Source of the DNA: Alphaproteobacteria bacterium
Lineage (GTDB): Bacteria; Pseudomonadota; Alphaproteobacteria; TMED109
Assembly: GCA_022824395.1 (NCBI GenBank)
Contig: JAJDZX010000040.1
Coordinates: 1-64,000, forward strand
DNA length: 64,000 nucleotides
Direction: 5' to 3'
Shown here: positions 7,724 to 19,330 of the stretch, one piece after another
Layout of the letters: each line of letters starts with the position of its first letter
Numbering within the stretch: the first letter of the stretch is position 1
Program-made: the position numbers and the translations under genes
Notes under the pieces: generated by a model
Told to the model about the DNA's origin: nothing
Databases searched by the model: none
Seen by the model: the letters and a program-made list of their open reading frames with translations, nothing else

Positions 7724-9232
7724 CGTGACGTCGTACAGGACGCGGTTGATGCCCGGCAGCCGGTTGACGATCGTGGTCGCGACCTCCGCGAGGAAGTCCG
7801 CCGAGAACGGGTAGACGCTCGCCGTCATGCCGTCCAATGACGTCACCGCCCGCAACGCCAGCGCGTAGTCGTACGAGCGCCGGTCCCCCATCACGCCGAC
7901 ACTCCGGACCGGCAGCAGGACGGCGAACGCCTGCCAGATGTCGTCGTAGAGGCCCGCCCTGCGAATGGCGTCCAGGTAGATCCGGTCGGCTTCCCGGAGC
8001 AGCGAGATCTTGGAACGGGTGACCGCGCCGGGAATCCGGATCGCGAGCCCCGGTCCCGGAAACGGGTGGCGCCCCACCAGGCTCTCGGGCAGGCCGAGTT
8101 CCCGGCCGAGCTCCCGGACCTCGTCCTTGAAGAGTTCGCGGAGCGGCTCCACCACCTGCATCTGCATGCGCTCGGGCAGACCGCCGACGTTGTGGTGGGA
8201 CTTGATGGTGACGCTGGGGCCGCCCGAGGGGGCGACCGACTCGATGACGTCCGGGTACAGGGTGCCCTGCGCCAGGAAATCGGCCCCGGTGTCGCGCGCG
8301 ACCGCCTCGAATTCCTCGACGAACACGCGGCCGATGGTCTTCCGCTTCGCTTCCGGCTCCTCGACGCCGTCGAGCGCGGCCAGGAACGTCTCCTCCGCGT
8401 CCACGGTGCGCAGCGCCATGTTGAACCGCTGGCGGAAGGTCGCCTCGACCTCGGCGGCCTCGTTCGCGCGGAGCAGGCCGTGGTCGACGAACACGCAGGT
8501 CAGCCGCTCCCCCACCGCCTCGTGCACGAGGCGTGCCGCGACCGCGCTGTCGACGCCGCCGGACAGCCCGCAGATGACCCGCCCGCCGCCGACCTGGGCG
8601 CGGATGCGCGCCACCGCCTCCGTGCGGATCCGGCCCACCGACCACGAGCCGTCCAGCCCGGCGACGTCACGCACGAACCGGCGCAGGAGCTGGGAACCGT
8701 CCGGCGTATGCACCACTTCCGGGTGGAACTGCACGCCGAAGTAGCGACGGTTTTCGTCGGCGATGGCCGCGAAGGGCGCCGCATCGGTCCGGGCCACCGC
8801 CCGGAAGCCGTCCGGCACGGCATCGACGCGGTCCCCGTGACTCATCCACACCGGGTGGCGCTCACCGGGCTGCCACAAACCCTCGAAGAGCGCGGACGGC
8901 GCCGAGACCTCGATGTCGGCGCGCCCGAACTCCCGGGTCTGCGCGGCGCTCACGCGCCCGCCGAGCGCCTTGACCATGGCCTGCTGGCCGTAGCAGATCC
9001 CGAGGACCGGCACGCCGCTCCGGAAGATCTCCGGCGGGATCGACGGCGCGGCTTCGGCCGCCACGGAATCGGGGCCGCCCGACAGGATGACGGCGCCCGG
9101 CGGCGGATCGAGCCGATCAGCGGCCCGGTGCCAGGGAACGATCTCGCAGTAGACGCTGTGCTCGCGCACGCGCCGGGCGATCAGCTGGGTGACCTGGCTT
9201 CCGAAGTCGACGACGAGGACACGTTCGCTCAC
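7691..9232 (-). CDS. guaA: GMP synthase (glutamine-hydrolysing)
   Basis: 513 aa, standard length. The N-terminal class I glutamine amidotransferase domain has the nucleophile C80 in GICYGQQ and the histidine in VQFHPEV. The central ATP pyrophosphatase domain has the P-loop [11 protein letters not shown], and the C-terminal dimerisation domain ends [18 protein letters not shown]. The enzyme aminates XMP to GMP in purine synthesis. Its start overlaps the stop of the preceding TPR gene by 4 bases, and guaB, which makes the XMP substrate, lies just upstream on the same strand. Confidence 0.98.
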   Translation of the reverse strand: MSERVLVVDFGSQVTQLIARRVREHSVYCEIVPWHRAADRLDPPPGAVILSGGPDSVAAEAAPSIPPEIFRSGVPVLGICYGQQAMVKALGGRVSAAQTREFGRADIEVSAPSALFEGLWQPGERHPVWMSHGDRVDAVPDGFRAVARTDAAPFAAIADENRRYFGVQFHPEVVHTPDGSQLLRRFVRDVAGLDGSWSVGRIRTEAVARIRAQVGGGRVICGLSGGVDSAVAARLVHEAVGERLTCVFVDHGLLRANEAAEVEATFRQRFNMALRTVDAEETFLAALDGVEEPEAKRKTIGRVFVEEFEAVARDTGADFLAQGTLYPDVIESVAPSGGPSVTIKSHHNVGGLPERMQMQVVEPLRELFKDEVRELGRELGLPESLVGRHPFPGPGLAIRIPGAVTRSKISLLREADRIYLDAIRRAGLYDDIWQAFAVLLPVRSVGVMGDRRSYDYALALRAVTSLDGMTASVYPFSADFLAEVATTIVNRLPGINRVLYDVTSKPPGTIEWE

Positions 9233-9735
9233 CCGTCCAAATTCTTCCGATACAGCGCGATCTGCTCAGCCAGGTCGTCGCCGTCGGGGCAGGGGAAGTC
9301 GCAGACGGCCTCGATCCTGGCCAGGTTGGCCTCCGCCTCGTCCAGGCGTCCGAGCGCCAGGAAAGTCTCGGCCTGGTAGTGGAGCGCCGCCGTGTGCTCG
9401 GGCGCGAGCGTCAGGGCCTTGGCGTAGTGCTGGAGCGCCGCCTCGAAGTTCTGCAGGCGGCGCTCCAGGTAGCCGAGCCGGTTCCACGCCTCGGCGGAAT
9501 CCGGGGCCTCTGCCAGCACGGCGCCGAGCGCCAGCCGGGCGTTCTCGTAGTAGCCGCCCTCGATGAGTTCGCTGGCTTCCGCGAGGAGCGCCGCCGTCTC
9601 GTCGCCGCCCCCAATCCCGAACGAGTCGGTGGGCTCTTCCATGGCGAGGGCGCCGGGGCCGGCGGTCGCCGCCAGCAGCACGGTCGCGGACGCGGCAAGG
9701 CAATGCCGCCAGGCCGGGCCAACCCACTCAGTCAT
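9229..9735 (-). CDS. TPR-repeat protein with signal peptide
   Basis: 168 aa. An N-terminal hydrophobic stretch ([22 protein letters not shown]) looks like a Sec signal peptide. Residues ~45-150 contain about three tetratricopeptide repeats (for example [20 protein letters not shown] followed by [20 protein letters not shown]). A cysteine pair (CDFPC) lies near residue 145. TPRs mediate protein-protein contacts; the partner is unknown and the protein is probably periplasmic. It sits between guaB and guaA and overlaps guaA by 4 bases. No purine-related role is evident from the sequence. Confidence 0.8.
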   Translation of the reverse strand: MTEWVGPAWRHCLAASATVLLAATAGPGALAMEEPTDSFGIGGGDETAALLAEASELIEGGYYENARLALGAVLAEAPDSAEAWNRLGYLERRLQNFEAALQHYAKALTLAPEHTAALHYQAETFLALGRLDEAEANLARIEAVCDFPCPDGDDLAEQIALYRKNLDG

Positions 9736-9780
9736 CGTCTTCCTCCGGCGCGGTTATGGGGAGAATGGCAGGCGAGGGAA

Positions 9781-11268
<1,488 letters not shown>

Positions 11269-12012
11269 TCAGGTAGGTATAGACGGCGGGCGGGGCTCGC
11301 GAAAGCCGGCGTCCGGCCGACCGGCCTCCGGCGGCGGCCCGAAGCCGGTTGCGAAGACGAACATCTCGCTGGAATCGGGGCGCGACGCTGGCGGCTTCTC
11401 GCGCCTGACCTTGGCAAACCGTTGGCTTAGTCCCTGTATCAGTTCCTGCTCCCCCTGCCCGCGGATGAGCTTCACGAGCAGGGTCCCGCCGGGCGCCAGC
11501 AGAACCAGCGCACAGTCGACGGCCGCTTCCGCGAGGGCCAGCGACCGGAGCTGGTCGGTGGCCCGATGCCCGGTCGCCGGTGGCGCCATGTCCGAGAGCA
11601 CCACGTCGGCCGGCCCGCCGAGCGCCGTCCGCAGCCGCTCCGCAGCGTCGGCGGCGAACGCGTCGCCCTCGAGAATGATCGCGCTGCCGACCGGCGCCAC
11701 CGGCTGCAGGTCCAGCGCGACCACGCGGGCCGTCGGCGCCCTTGCCACCGCCACTTGCAGCCAGCCGCCCGGCGCCGCGCCCAGGTCCACGACCCGGCGC
11801 GCGCGCCGAAGGAAGTCGTGCCGGTCGTCGATGGCCGCCAGCTTGTACGCGGAGCGCGATCGGTAACCGTCCTTGGCCGCTGCCGCGACGAAGGGATCCG
11901 TCTGCTGGCGGCGGAGCCAGCGCTGCTCGGAGACACTGCGGCCGCGCATACGCGGCCCGGGCGTCCGGCGCGAACGCTGGCGCGAGCGTGGTGGAGGCCG
12001 GCGACGTGACAT
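11269..12012 (-). CDS. rlmE: 23S rRNA 2'-O-methyltransferase RlmE (FtsJ)
   Basis: 247 aa with a basic arginine-rich N-terminal extension (1-~30). The SAM-binding motif [15 protein letters not shown] and the K-D-K-E catalytic tetrad K57 (RSAYKL), D141 (LSDMAP), K181 (VKLIRG) and E216 (SSEMF) are all visible. RlmE methylates the 2'-OH of U2552 in the A-loop of 23S rRNA late in 50S assembly. It lies just upstream of guaB on the same strand with a 33-base gap, so it may be co-transcribed. Confidence 0.95.
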   Translation of the reverse strand: MSRRRPPPRSRQRSRRTPGPRMRGRSVSEQRWLRRQQTDPFVAAAAKDGYRSRSAYKLAAIDDRHDFLRRARRVVDLGAAPGGWLQVAVARAPTARVVALDLQPVAPVGSAIILEGDAFAADAAERLRTALGGPADVVLSDMAPPATGHRATDQLRSLALAEAAVDCALVLLAPGGTLLVKLIRGQGEQELIQGLSQRFAKVRREKPPASRPDSSEMFVFATGFGPPPEAGRPDAGFREPRPPSIPT

Positions 12013-12138
12013 CGTGAGGCGATCGGCTCCCCCCGGCGCCGGCCAGCGGTCTTCGCCGCGGGGCGTCGGATCCGGTCCCGGCCGTCGGCTGGTGCCGGCG
12101 GCGCCAACGACCGACCGACGGCGAGCGCGGACCGGCGA

Positions 12139-13248
12139 TCAGTAGATCACCACGCTCCGGATGGATTCGCCCCGGTGCATCAGGTCGAACGCGTCGTTGA
12201 TGGCGTCGAGCGGCATCGTGTGGGTGATCATGTCGTCGATCGCGATCTTCCCGTCCATGTACCAGTCCACGATCTGCGGCACCTGGGTGCGGCCCTTGGC
12301 CCCGCCGAATGCGGTGCCGCGCCAGACCCGGCCGGTCACCAGCTGGAACGGGCGGGTGGCGATCTCGGCCCCGGCCGGCGCCACGCCGATGATCACCGAT
12401 TCGCCCCATCCCTTGTGGCAGCATTCCAGGGCCTGGCGCATCGTGGTGACGTTGCCGATGCACTCGAAGCTGTAGTCCGCACCGCCGCGGGTCAGGTCCA
12501 CGAGATGGCCGACGAGGTCGTTTCCCGCATCGATGGGATTGACGAAATCCGTCATGCCGAACTTCCGCGCCGTCGCCTCGCGCGCCGGGTTGATGTCAAC
12601 GCCCACGATCATGTTGGCGCCGACCATGCGAAGCCCCTGGATGACGTTCAGCCCGATGCCGCCGAGCCCGAATACCACGCAGTTCGAGCCGGGCTCGACC
12701 TTGGCCGTGTTGATGACCGCGCCGATCCCCGTCGTCACGCCGCAGCCGATGTAGCAGATCTTGTCGAAGGGAGCGTCTTCACGAACCTTCGCCACCGCGA
12801 TTTCCGGCAGGACCGTGTGGTTGGCGAAGGTCGACGTGCCCATGTAGTGCAGCACCGCCTCGCCGCCGAGCGAGAACCGGCTGGTCCCGTCCGGCATCAC
12901 GCCGCGGCCCTGGGTCTCGCGGATGGCCTGGCAGAGGTTGGTCTTGCCGGACGTGCAGTACTCGCATTGCCGGCACTCGGGCGTGTACAGGGGGATCACG
13001 TGGTCGCCGGGCTTGACCGACGTGACCTCGCGGCCGACATCGACCACGACACCCGCCCCCTCGTGGCCGAGAATGGCCGGGAACATGCCCTCGGGATCGT
13101 CGCCTGAGAGGGTGAAGGCATCCGTGTGGCAAACGCCGGTCGCCTTGATCTCCACGAGCACCTCGTTGTCCTTCGGTCCCTCGAGATCGACTTCCTCGAT
13201 CACCAGCGGCTTGCCGGCCTCGACGGCCACTGCTGCTCTCGTCTTCAT
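12139..13248 (-). CDS. frmA: S-(hydroxymethyl)glutathione dehydrogenase / class III alcohol dehydrogenase
   Basis: 369 aa from the ATG at 13248. Catalytic zinc ligands C40 (GVCHTDAF) and H62 (GHEGAGVV), the structural zinc cluster C92-C95-C98-C106 and the NAD-binding [12 protein letters not shown] are all present. It oxidises the formaldehyde-glutathione adduct to S-formylglutathione and can also reduce S-nitrosoglutathione. An S-formylglutathione hydrolase, its usual partner, is not next to it. The upstream neighbour in the opposite direction is the D-threonine-aldolase-like gene, 158 bases away. Confidence 0.96.
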   Translation of the reverse strand: MKTRAAVAVEAGKPLVIEEVDLEGPKDNEVLVEIKATGVCHTDAFTLSGDDPEGMFPAILGHEGAGVVVDVGREVTSVKPGDHVIPLYTPECRQCEYCTSGKTNLCQAIRETQGRGVMPDGTSRFSLGGEAVLHYMGTSTFANHTVLPEIAVAKVREDAPFDKICYIGCGVTTGIGAVINTAKVEPGSNCVVFGLGGIGLNVIQGLRMVGANMIVGVDINPAREATARKFGMTDFVNPIDAGNDLVGHLVDLTRGGADYSFECIGNVTTMRQALECCHKGWGESVIIGVAPAGAEIATRPFQLVTGRVWRGTAFGGAKGRTQVPQIVDWYMDGKIAIDDMITHTMPLDAINDAFDLMHRGESIRSVVIY

Positions 13249-13406
13249 TGCACGGATCCTCCCTCTCCCATGGGGACGCGTAGGGACGACCATATCACGC
13301 CCGGACCCCTCGCCCGGCGGCGGCGCTCGTCGAATCGGAGCGACCGTTGTGCGGGGCATCCGCCAGCGGCACACTTCCGCCGCCAGACATTCCTCCAGGT
13401 GCCGCC

Positions 13407-14531
13407 ATGACCACTCCCCCACCCGCCCAGATCGGCATGCCGCTCGCCGATGTCGATACGCCGGCGCTCGTGATCGATCTCGACGCCTTCGAGCGCAACC
13501 TCGACTGCTTGGCACGCGGCACGGCCGCGGCCGGCGTGCGGCTCCGGCCCCATGCCAAGACCCACAAGTGCGCGCCCATTGTCCACCGGCAGATGGCGCT
13601 GGGTGCGGTCGGGGCCTGCTGCCAGAAAGTGAGCGAGGCCGAAGCGCTGGTCCGAGCCGGCGTGCCCGACGTCCTCGTGAGCAATCAGGTCATTGGCAGC
13701 CGAAAGATCGCGCGGCTCGTGTCCATGGCCCGCGAGGCGAAGGTCGGGGTGTGCGTGGACGATGCCGACAACACGGCGGCGATCGGCGCCGCGGCGGCCG
13801 CGGCCGGCGCGCGGATCGACGTGCTGGTGGAGATCGACGTCGGCATGGCCCGCTGCGGCGTCGCGCCCGGCGCGGAGGCGCTCGCGCTGGCGCGCCGGGT
13901 CGCGGCCACCGAGGGGCTCCGGTTTGCCGGCCTCCAGGCCTACCACGGGCTCGCACAGCACCTCCGGAGCCATGCGGAGCGCCGCGCCGCCATCGACACC
14001 GCCAGCGCGCTGGCGCGTTCGACCGTCGAGCTGCTCGGCCGGGAGGGGATCCCGTGCGACACGGTGGCCGGGGCGGGCACCGGGACGTGGGAATTCGAGG
14101 CGGCGAGCGGGGTCTACAACGAGCTCCAGGCGGGCTCCTACGTCTTCATGGACGCGGATTACGCCCGGAATCTCGATGCCGCGGGCGCACCGGTCGCCGA
14201 TTTCGAGCAGGCGCTCTTCATCTACTCGACCGTGGTGAGCAGTCCGGTGCCCGAGCGCGCGGTCACGGACGCCGGGCTCAAGGCGTTTTCCGCGGAGTCG
14301 GGCGTACCCGGGATTGCCGACATCGATTCGGCCGCCGTGGCCGGCGTGTCCGACGAGCACACGACGATCGATCTCTCCGGTTCCAATGTCCGTCTCGCGG
14401 TCGGCGACGGCGTCCGCCTGATCCCCTCGCACTGCGATCCGACCGCGAACCTGCACGACTGGTACGTCTGCGTCCGGGACGGGCGCGTCGAGGCCCTCTG
14501 GCCGATCGTGGCGCGCGGCTGCATCTGGTAG
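13407..14531 (+). CDS. D-threonine aldolase / D-3-hydroxyaspartate aldolase-like PLP enzyme
   Basis: 374 aa, alanine-racemase-like fold type III. The PLP lysine lies in RPHAKTHKC (~residue 52), and the C-terminal metal-binding motif SHCDPTAN (H and D) is that of D-threonine aldolases. These enzymes split D-3-hydroxy amino acids into glycine and an aldehyde, using PLP and a divalent metal. The ATG at 13407 gives the typical start ([20 protein letters not shown]). It stands alone, divergent from frmA; glycine and formaldehyde metabolism could be linked, but that is inference. Confidence 0.88.
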   Translation: MTTPPPAQIGMPLADVDTPALVIDLDAFERNLDCLARGTAAAGVRLRPHAKTHKCAPIVHRQMALGAVGACCQKVSEAEALVRAGVPDVLVSNQVIGSRKIARLVSMAREAKVGVCVDDADNTAAIGAAAAAAGARIDVLVEIDVGMARCGVAPGAEALALARRVAATEGLRFAGLQAYHGLAQHLRSHAERRAAIDTASALARSTVELLGREGIPCDTVAGAGTGTWEFEAASGVYNELQAGSYVFMDADYARNLDAAGAPVADFEQALFIYSTVVSSPVPERAVTDAGLKAFSAESGVPGIADIDSAAVAGVSDEHTTIDLSGSNVRLAVGDGVRLIPSHCDPTANLHDWYVCVRDGRVEALWPIVARGCIW

Positions 14532-14809
14532 CGCTCCTGGGTACGCGGGCGGAACGGCGGCGGCGGACCACCTCGCAGCAAGGAAACCGCCCCGTGCCGG
14601 GCGGGCACGGAACTGCCGGAGAGGCGTGTCGACGAGGCTGCCGGCCCCCCTCCGCGGGCGGATTCGACGCGCCCGCACCGGCCGCCGCGGCCCGTCGGCA
14701 GATGGACAGCCCCCCCTGCCTCGGCTAATTTTGGAAGTGTCAATCGACGCGATCACCCTCCAAGCACCTGCGGTCTGCAGCGCGCAATCGTGCCGCCACG
14801 AGTCGAACC

Positions 14810-15985
14810 TTGCCGAGCCATCTCTTCACCAGTGAATCCGTGTCCGAGGGTCACCCGGACAAGATCTGCGACCAGATTTCCGACACGCTGGTCGACCTGA
14901 TCCTGGAGAAGGCCGACGATCCGCGGGCCTCCCGCGCGGCGTGCGAGGCCATCACCACCACGAACCTCGTGCTCGTCGCCGGCGAAATCCGCGGGCTGAC
15001 GCTGCCGGTGGCGGAAGTCGAGTGGGCGGTGCGGCAGACGGTCCGCGCCATCGGCTACGAGCAGGACTCGTTTCACTGGCAGAACTTCGAGTTCGACTAC
15101 CGCCTGCACGGCCAGTCCTCCGATATCGCCCAGGGCGTTGACGCCGCCGCGCGGGCCGAGGAGGGTGCGGGCGACCAGGGCCTGATGTTCGGCTACGCCT
15201 GCCGCGAGACGGAAGACGCCCTCATGCCGGCCGCGCTGCACTACAGCAACCAGATTCTCCTGCACCTCCGGGACTCGCGCCGCGCCGGCCGGGTGGACGG
15301 CCTGGGCCCGGATGCGAAATCGCAGGTCACGCTGCGTTACGAGGACGCTCGCCCCGTCGGGGTCGAGAAGGTCGTGGTCTCGAGTCAGCACGATGCGAGC
15401 CTCGAGCTGTCGGATGTCCGGGACCGCATCATCCCGTCCATCGAGGCGGTTCTCCCGAACGGATGGATGCCGGGCGCTGACTCCGTCCTCGTCAACCCGA
15501 CGGGCAAATTCGTGATCGGCGGACCCGACGCGGACGCCGGGCTTACCGGCCGCAAGATCATCGTCGACACCTACGGCGGCGCCTGCCCGCACGGCGGCGG
15601 CGCGTTCTCCGGCAAGGACGCGAGCAAGGTGGACCGCTCGGCGGCGTACGCCGCCCGTTATCTCGCCAAGAACATCGTCGCGGCCGGCCTCGCCGATGCC
15701 TGCACCATCCAGCTGGCCTATGCGATCGGGGTGGCCGAGCCGGTCTCGATCCGCGTGCAGACCGACCAGGGCCCGGAGCGCGATGCCGCGCTGACGCGGG
15801 TGCTGGACGAAGGAAGCGTCTTCTCGCTGCGCCCGGGCGACATCCGCGAGCAGCTCGGGCTGCACCGGCCGATCTTTCGTCGCACGGCCGCGTACGGGCA
15901 CTTCGGGCGCGCCCCCGAAGCGGACGGCGGCTTCAGCTGGGAGGAAACCGACCGCGTCGACGCCCTTCGTGCCGCCCTCGGCTGA
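14810..15985 (+). CDS. metK: S-adenosylmethionine synthetase
   Basis: 391 aa starting from a TTG ([17 protein letters not shown]); no in-frame ATG precedes it. The conserved GHPDK (~14-18), [12 protein letters not shown] and [19 protein letters not shown] motifs for ATP, methionine, Mg2+ and K+ binding are present. It makes SAM, the methyl donor also needed by the sterol-methyltransferase-like gene elsewhere in the window. trmB follows with a 17-base overlap, as in many Alphaproteobacteria. The 278 bases upstream hold no gene, and I see no SAM-riboswitch consensus there, though I cannot fold it. Confidence 0.97.
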   Translation: MPSHLFTSESVSEGHPDKICDQISDTLVDLILEKADDPRASRAACEAITTTNLVLVAGEIRGLTLPVAEVEWAVRQTVRAIGYEQDSFHWQNFEFDYRLHGQSSDIAQGVDAAARAEEGAGDQGLMFGYACRETEDALMPAALHYSNQILLHLRDSRRAGRVDGLGPDAKSQVTLRYEDARPVGVEKVVVSSQHDASLELSDVRDRIIPSIEAVLPNGWMPGADSVLVNPTGKFVIGGPDADAGLTGRKIIVDTYGGACPHGGGAFSGKDASKVDRSAAYAARYLAKNIVAAGLADACTIQLAYAIGVAEPVSIRVQTDQGPERDAALTRVLDEGSVFSLRPGDIREQLGLHRPIFRRTAAYGHFGRAPEADGGFSWEETDRVDALRAALG

Positions 15986-16694
15986 GCCGCCGCGATACCG
16001 CTGCTATGGACGGCGGCAGCGCGGCCGCCTGCGACCCGGCCGAAAGGCCCTGATCGAGCACGTGCTGCCGACACTCTCGATCCCCCTGGACACGCCCCCG
16101 GGCACCCTGCAACCCGCCTCGCTGTTCGCTGACGCCGTTGTCGAGACCTGGCTCGAGATCGGTTTCGGGAGTGGCGAGCACCTGACCGCCCTGGCCCGCG
16201 CCAACCCGGACACCGGCTTCCTGGGGTGCGAGCCCTTCATCAGCGGCGTCGCCGCACTGCTTGCGAATTTGCCGGTCGAGGACCGCTCGCGGACCCGGAT
16301 CCTGGCGGATGACGCCCGCCTGCTCCTCGACGCGCTGGCGCCTGCGTCGATCAGCCGCGTGTTTCTCCTGTTCCCGGATCCCTGGCCCAAGCGCCGGCAC
16401 GCGAAGCGGCGATTCGTGCAGCGGCACACGCTCGACCAGCTGGCGCGGATCATGCAGCCCGGGGCGCGTCTGCGGTTCGCGAGTGACCATCCGGTCTGCC
16501 AGCACTGGGTCCTGCGGCAACTCCTCGGCCACCCCGAGTTCGAGTGGACCGCCCGGCGCCCGGCAGACTTCCTCGAACCGCCCGACGACTGGCACGGGAC
16601 GCGGTACGAGACGCGCGGCGCGCCCGGATCGACCAGCCCGCTGTATCTGGAGTTCGCAAGGACCGGGACGGCCGCATCGTCAGGCGGTCACTGA
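15969..16694 (+). CDS. trmB: tRNA (guanine-N7-)-methyltransferase
   Basis: 241 aa from a GTG inside the metK 3' end. It has the SAM motif [11 protein letters not shown], the family pattern [11 protein letters not shown], and [15 protein letters not shown], the TrmB signature. It methylates G46 of tRNAs at N7. The C-terminal part ([11 protein letters not shown]) is also typical. In many relatives rimP and nusA follow; here the next gene is a convergent toxin-antitoxin pair that overlaps the trmB end by 7 bases. Confidence 0.95.
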   Translation: MPPSAEPPRYRCYGRRQRGRLRPGRKALIEHVLPTLSIPLDTPPGTLQPASLFADAVVETWLEIGFGSGEHLTALARANPDTGFLGCEPFISGVAALLANLPVEDRSRTRILADDARLLLDALAPASISRVFLLFPDPWPKRRHAKRRFVQRHTLDQLARIMQPGARLRFASDHPVCQHWVLRQLLGHPEFEWTARRPADFLEPPDDWHGTRYETRGAPGSTSPLYLEFARTGTAASSGGH

Positions 16695-17098
16695 CCGGCC
16701 AGCAGGTCGTCCATGGTGACTGCCGTCTCGGGAAATGTGCGCACGATCCGGGCGTCTTCGATGACCAGCGGATAACCCATCGACTTGGCCAGGGCGACGG
16801 ACCCGCAGTCGTATGCCCAACAGTCCGCCTTGGCGACAAGGCCCATCACGGCGGCGGAGTCGACGTCGCGCTCGCCATGAACCAACTCGGCCTCCGCATT
16901 CCGAATCAACGCACTGGCCTGAGCGAGTCCGATCTTGCCGGCTCGAAGACAGCGGGCCAGGACGTTGCGGAATTCGGATCGCCACAGCGTCGTCACGAAC
17001 CACTCGTCGGTATGTCGACGCAGGGCTACAGCGCTTTCGGTATGCCCGCCCGGCAGCCAGTAGTACGCGATGATGTTCGTGTCCACCACGACGTTCAC
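16688..17098 (-). CDS. vapC: PIN-domain toxin (VapC/FitB-like)
   Basis: 136 aa. PIN-domain acidic residues are visible: D6 (VVVDTNIIAYYWLPG), E42 (WRSEFRNVLAR), D97 (CWAYDCGSVALA) and D115 (VIEDARIV). A ribonuclease toxin is expected. It overlaps its antitoxin gene by 4 bases and runs convergently into the trmB stop by 7 bases. Its location exactly where rimP-nusA would follow trmB suggests the module took part in, or marks, a rearrangement. Target RNA unknown. Confidence 0.88.
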   Translation of the reverse strand: MNVVVDTNIIAYYWLPGGHTESAVALRRHTDEWFVTTLWRSEFRNVLARCLRAGKIGLAQASALIRNAEAELVHGERDVDSAAVMGLVAKADCWAYDCGSVALAKSMGYPLVIEDARIVRTFPETAVTMDDLLAGQ

Positions 17099-17331
17099 GG
17101 CCGGCCACTACGCTTGTGCCGGTCCACGATGTCGTGATCGACGGGCGGCAGCTGGTCTCGCAGTTGGGCGGCTTCGGCCATCATCTCCGCCTTCGATCGC
17201 GGCGGTTGCTCCGCGTAGCGCTCGAGGCAGGCGATGACCTCGTTCTGCAGGCTCCGGTGGTGACGCCGCGCAATGCCCTTTAACCGCTCATCGAGCGTGG
17301 GGGAGATGCCCTTGATCGTGATGGACGGCAT
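17095..17331 (-). CDS. vapB: Ribbon-helix-helix antitoxin (FitA/VapB-like)
   Basis: 78 aa beginning MPSITIKGISPTLDERLKGI, the usual Arc/CopG-type N terminus of FitA antitoxins (family pattern: beta strand, then LKxRLxxxAxxxxRSLxxEVxxxL). The segment RRHHRSLQNEVIACLERYA is the DNA-binding helix pair; the rest would bind the toxin. The ATG at 17331 is chosen over an upstream alternative because it places the strand at the start and has an AGGGAAG ribosome-binding site. It is coupled to the toxin gene by a 4-base overlap. Confidence 0.82.
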   Translation of the reverse strand: MPSITIKGISPTLDERLKGIARRHHRSLQNEVIACLERYAEQPPRSKAEMMAEAAQLRDQLPPVDHDIVDRHKRSGRP

Positions 17332-17346
17332 AGGCTGACTTCCCTT

Positions 17347-17363
17347 TTGCAACCAAAATGCAA
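17347..17363. promoter_or_regulatory. Candidate antitoxin operator (short inverted repeat)
   Basis: Arms ttgca (17347-17351) and tgcaa (17359-17363) form a 5-bp inverted repeat with a 7-base spacer, 16 bases upstream of the antitoxin ATG, in a locally AT-rich stretch. The position fits a FitA/VapB operator, but the repeat is short and could be chance. Confidence 0.3.
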
Positions 17364-17496
17364 GTCGCGGCACGGCGGCACGTTCTGTCAAAGGCAGGGT
17401 GCGGAACCCAAAGTGGCGCGAGCCTCCGGAACACCGTCGCGCCCGCCTGACCCGGGTGATGCAGTATCAGGATCAGCCGCTCACAGGAGGTCGCGC

Positions 17497-17991
17497 ATGT
17501 TCCTCTCCCACTTCCGCACCCTGGCCGCCTACAACCGGTGGGCGAACGCCCGCCTCTATGACGCCTGTGCCGGTCTGGGCGACGCGGCGCGCAAGCGGGA
17601 CCGCCAGGCCTTCTTCGGTTCGATCCACAACACGCTGAACCACATTCTGGTCGGAGACCGCGCCTGGCTCGACCGCGTCGAGGGAGTCGATGCCGGTCCG
17701 GTCGCACTTGATCGTGTGCTGTTCGACGATTTCGAGGCGTTGCGCGGTGGTCGCACCGCCGGGGACGATCGGCTCGACCGGGTGCTGGCAGACATGGACG
17801 AAGAGCGAATCGCGGGCGACCTTGCCTACCGCAACGTAGCGGGCGAACCGTTCCGCACGCCGATGCGTCTCGTATGGACGCATCTGTTCAACCACCAGAC
17901 CCACCATCGCGGTCAGGTGCACGGCATGCTGAGCCACGCCGGCGTGCCGCCGCCGGAGTTGGACCTGATTTACTACGTCCGCACGCTGTGA
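17497..17991 (+). CDS. DinB-family protein (putative metal-dependent thiol S-transferase)
   Basis: 164 aa. The DinB four-helix fold is indicated by HFRTLAAYNRWANARLYDAC at the start and histidines at the expected metal positions: NTLNHILVGDRAWL and the C-terminal FNHQTHHRGQVHGML. An AGGAGG ribosome-binding site lies at 17485-17490, 6 bases before the ATG, fixing the start. Members use metal and a low-molecular-weight thiol in some cases, but most are uncharacterised. It is flanked by toxin-antitoxin pairs on both sides and has no operon partner. Confidence 0.85.
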   Translation: MFLSHFRTLAAYNRWANARLYDACAGLGDAARKRDRQAFFGSIHNTLNHILVGDRAWLDRVEGVDAGPVALDRVLFDDFEALRGGRTAGDDRLDRVLADMDEERIAGDLAYRNVAGEPFRTPMRLVWTHLFNHQTHHRGQVHGMLSHAGVPPPELDLIYYVRTL

Positions 17992-18257
17992 TCCGCCGCC
18001 GGTTCCCTCGCAACAAGCCAAGCAGCCACGATGGGGCGCTACTGACGTTGCCGGCAGCCCGTCGTCGAGTCGCCAGACCGTTCCACCGTGCACGCCGTGC
18101 CGTCCGCCAACATCGCTCGTACGCGCCCGACGAATTGCCGCTGGTCAGCGCAGACACGCGGTGCGCACGGCGCCGTCAGACCGTCACTCTTCCTTCCCTC
18201 CCGGAGCCGGCACATTCTTGCATCGCATGCTGGGGAGCGACGGCCGGACCGCTCTCG

Positions 18258-18659
18258 TCAGTGAATTACGGAAACGCCTTCGGTGGTAGCGGCACCTGCC
18301 AAGACCCGGTCTAGGGTTGCCAGACGGTCTCCTCGGCGCAGTGCGGTCTCCAAGTAGGCGGCATCGAAGGCGCTCAGTGCATGGCTTCGCGCGAGCCCCA
18401 TCATTGAATCCTCGTCATGGTCATCGTCACGCTGAAGACCGAGGCTGCGCAGGCGCATAAGAAACCGCGCGCTGTCGGCCGGTTCAATGCGTGCCCGCCA
18501 TTCATTGACGACCAGCACATTGCGGACCTCGTACCAGAACAGTCCGGGGACCACGCCGCCCAACTGGGGCAAGTCTTCCAGCACCTTCTCTGCAGCGTCC
18601 GCATGCTCATCAGGGAAGCACCACGCGGCCGCAATCGACACGTCGACGACAATGGCCAT
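18258..18659 (-). CDS. vapC: VapC-type PIN-domain toxin
   Basis: 133 aa with MAIVVDVSIAAAWCFPDE at the start (D6), E44 in FWYEVRNVLV, D99 in SAFDAAYLETAL and D117 in LATLDRVL, the full PIN acidic set. Like other VapC proteins it should be a ribonuclease held inactive by the partner antitoxin. The ATG shares bases with the antitoxin stop (ATGA). This is the third toxin-antitoxin pair in 15 kb and differs in antitoxin type from the other two. Confidence 0.9.
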   Translation of the reverse strand: MAIVVDVSIAAAWCFPDEHADAAEKVLEDLPQLGGVVPGLFWYEVRNVLVVNEWRARIEPADSARFLMRLRSLGLQRDDDHDEDSMMGLARSHALSAFDAAYLETALRRGDRLATLDRVLAGAATTEGVSVIH

Positions 18660-18892
18660 CAGGCGCGCCCCTGATCCCTGGCCGCGCGGATTGCCGCGGC
18701 CGTTACCCTGGGACGCCGGGTCCGTTCGTCACGAAGCAGCGCGATCGTCTCAGCCACCGGACAGTTCAGCGGCACGAGCCGCGCGGCCGGCACGCCGTTG
18801 CGCGCGATGATCACGTCCTCGCCTGCCTCTGCACAAGCGATGAGATGCGACAGTTGCGCCTTTGCCTCCCCAATATTGATGGTTCGGGGCAT
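18659..18892 (-). CDS. Phd/YefM-type antitoxin
   Basis: 77 aa starting MPRTINIGEAKAQLSHLIAC, followed by AEAGEDVIIARNGVPAARLV, the Phd/YefM N-terminal DNA-binding domain (consensus INIxEAKxxLSxLIxxVxxGExVIIxRxGxPVAxLV). The C-terminal tail (ALLRDERTRRPRVTAAAI) would bind and block VapC. Phd-type antitoxins paired with PIN toxins are common. The gene precedes vapC and is coupled to it by 4 bases. Two interleaved inverted repeats immediately upstream suggest autoregulation. Confidence 0.88.
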   Translation of the reverse strand: MPRTINIGEAKAQLSHLIACAEAGEDVIIARNGVPAARLVPLNCPVAETIALLRDERTRRPRVTAAAIRAARDQGRA

Positions 18893-18905
18893 GGAGTGAA
18901 GTTCC

Positions 18906-18944
18906 GACAGTGGTTGTCCGACCAACGTACTGTCACCGACAACC
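18906..18944. promoter_or_regulatory. Probable operator of the Phd-VapC pair (interleaved inverted repeats)
   Basis: Two perfect inverted repeats interleave here: gacagt (18906-18911) with actgtc (18929-18934), and ggttgtc (18912-18918) with gacaacc (18938-18944). They start 14 bases upstream of the antitoxin ATG, as expected for cooperative binding by a Phd-type repressor; binding is inferred. Confidence 0.55.
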
Positions 18945-19330
18945 GTTAGCTTGGTCAAGGCTTGGTCACGACTACTGGCGCACCACTTCCTCACGGCTGG
19001 TCGCTTTATTTCGCGTCGGGTGGCGCAAGTCAGGCTGTTGGGCCATGCCTCGGTCGCCAACGGGATCGCGAGCGGACATGTTGTTGCCCAAGGCTGGAAT
19101 CCCCCCGTCAACGATGGACGCGGCGCATACCTGCCTGATGCGGTCCTGCTCCTGCAGAACGCCGGCCCAGAAGGCCCGGACTTGTCTATGGACGCATCCC
19201 TCCCCCGCAATACAGAAATACGCGTCCGGACGGGAACCCCCGGTCCATCTGCTATCCGACCAGGGGCAAACGTATCCTCGCCATGGGGCCGCGTCGGTGG
19301 GACGAAGCAGGTACGGCCCGTGGTGGGAAC
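18945..19330. other. Gene-free stretch between the Phd-VapC pair and the GNAT gene
   Basis: 386 bases. Frames on both strands are interrupted or give no recognisable protein. I see no RNA gene or insertion-sequence end; it may hold the remains of a lost gene and the GNAT promoter. Confidence 0.4.

Noticed and set aside
14532-14809. A SAM-responsive riboswitch upstream of metK
   Set aside because: I looked for known SAM-riboswitch consensus segments and saw none. A covariance-model search would be needed to be sure.
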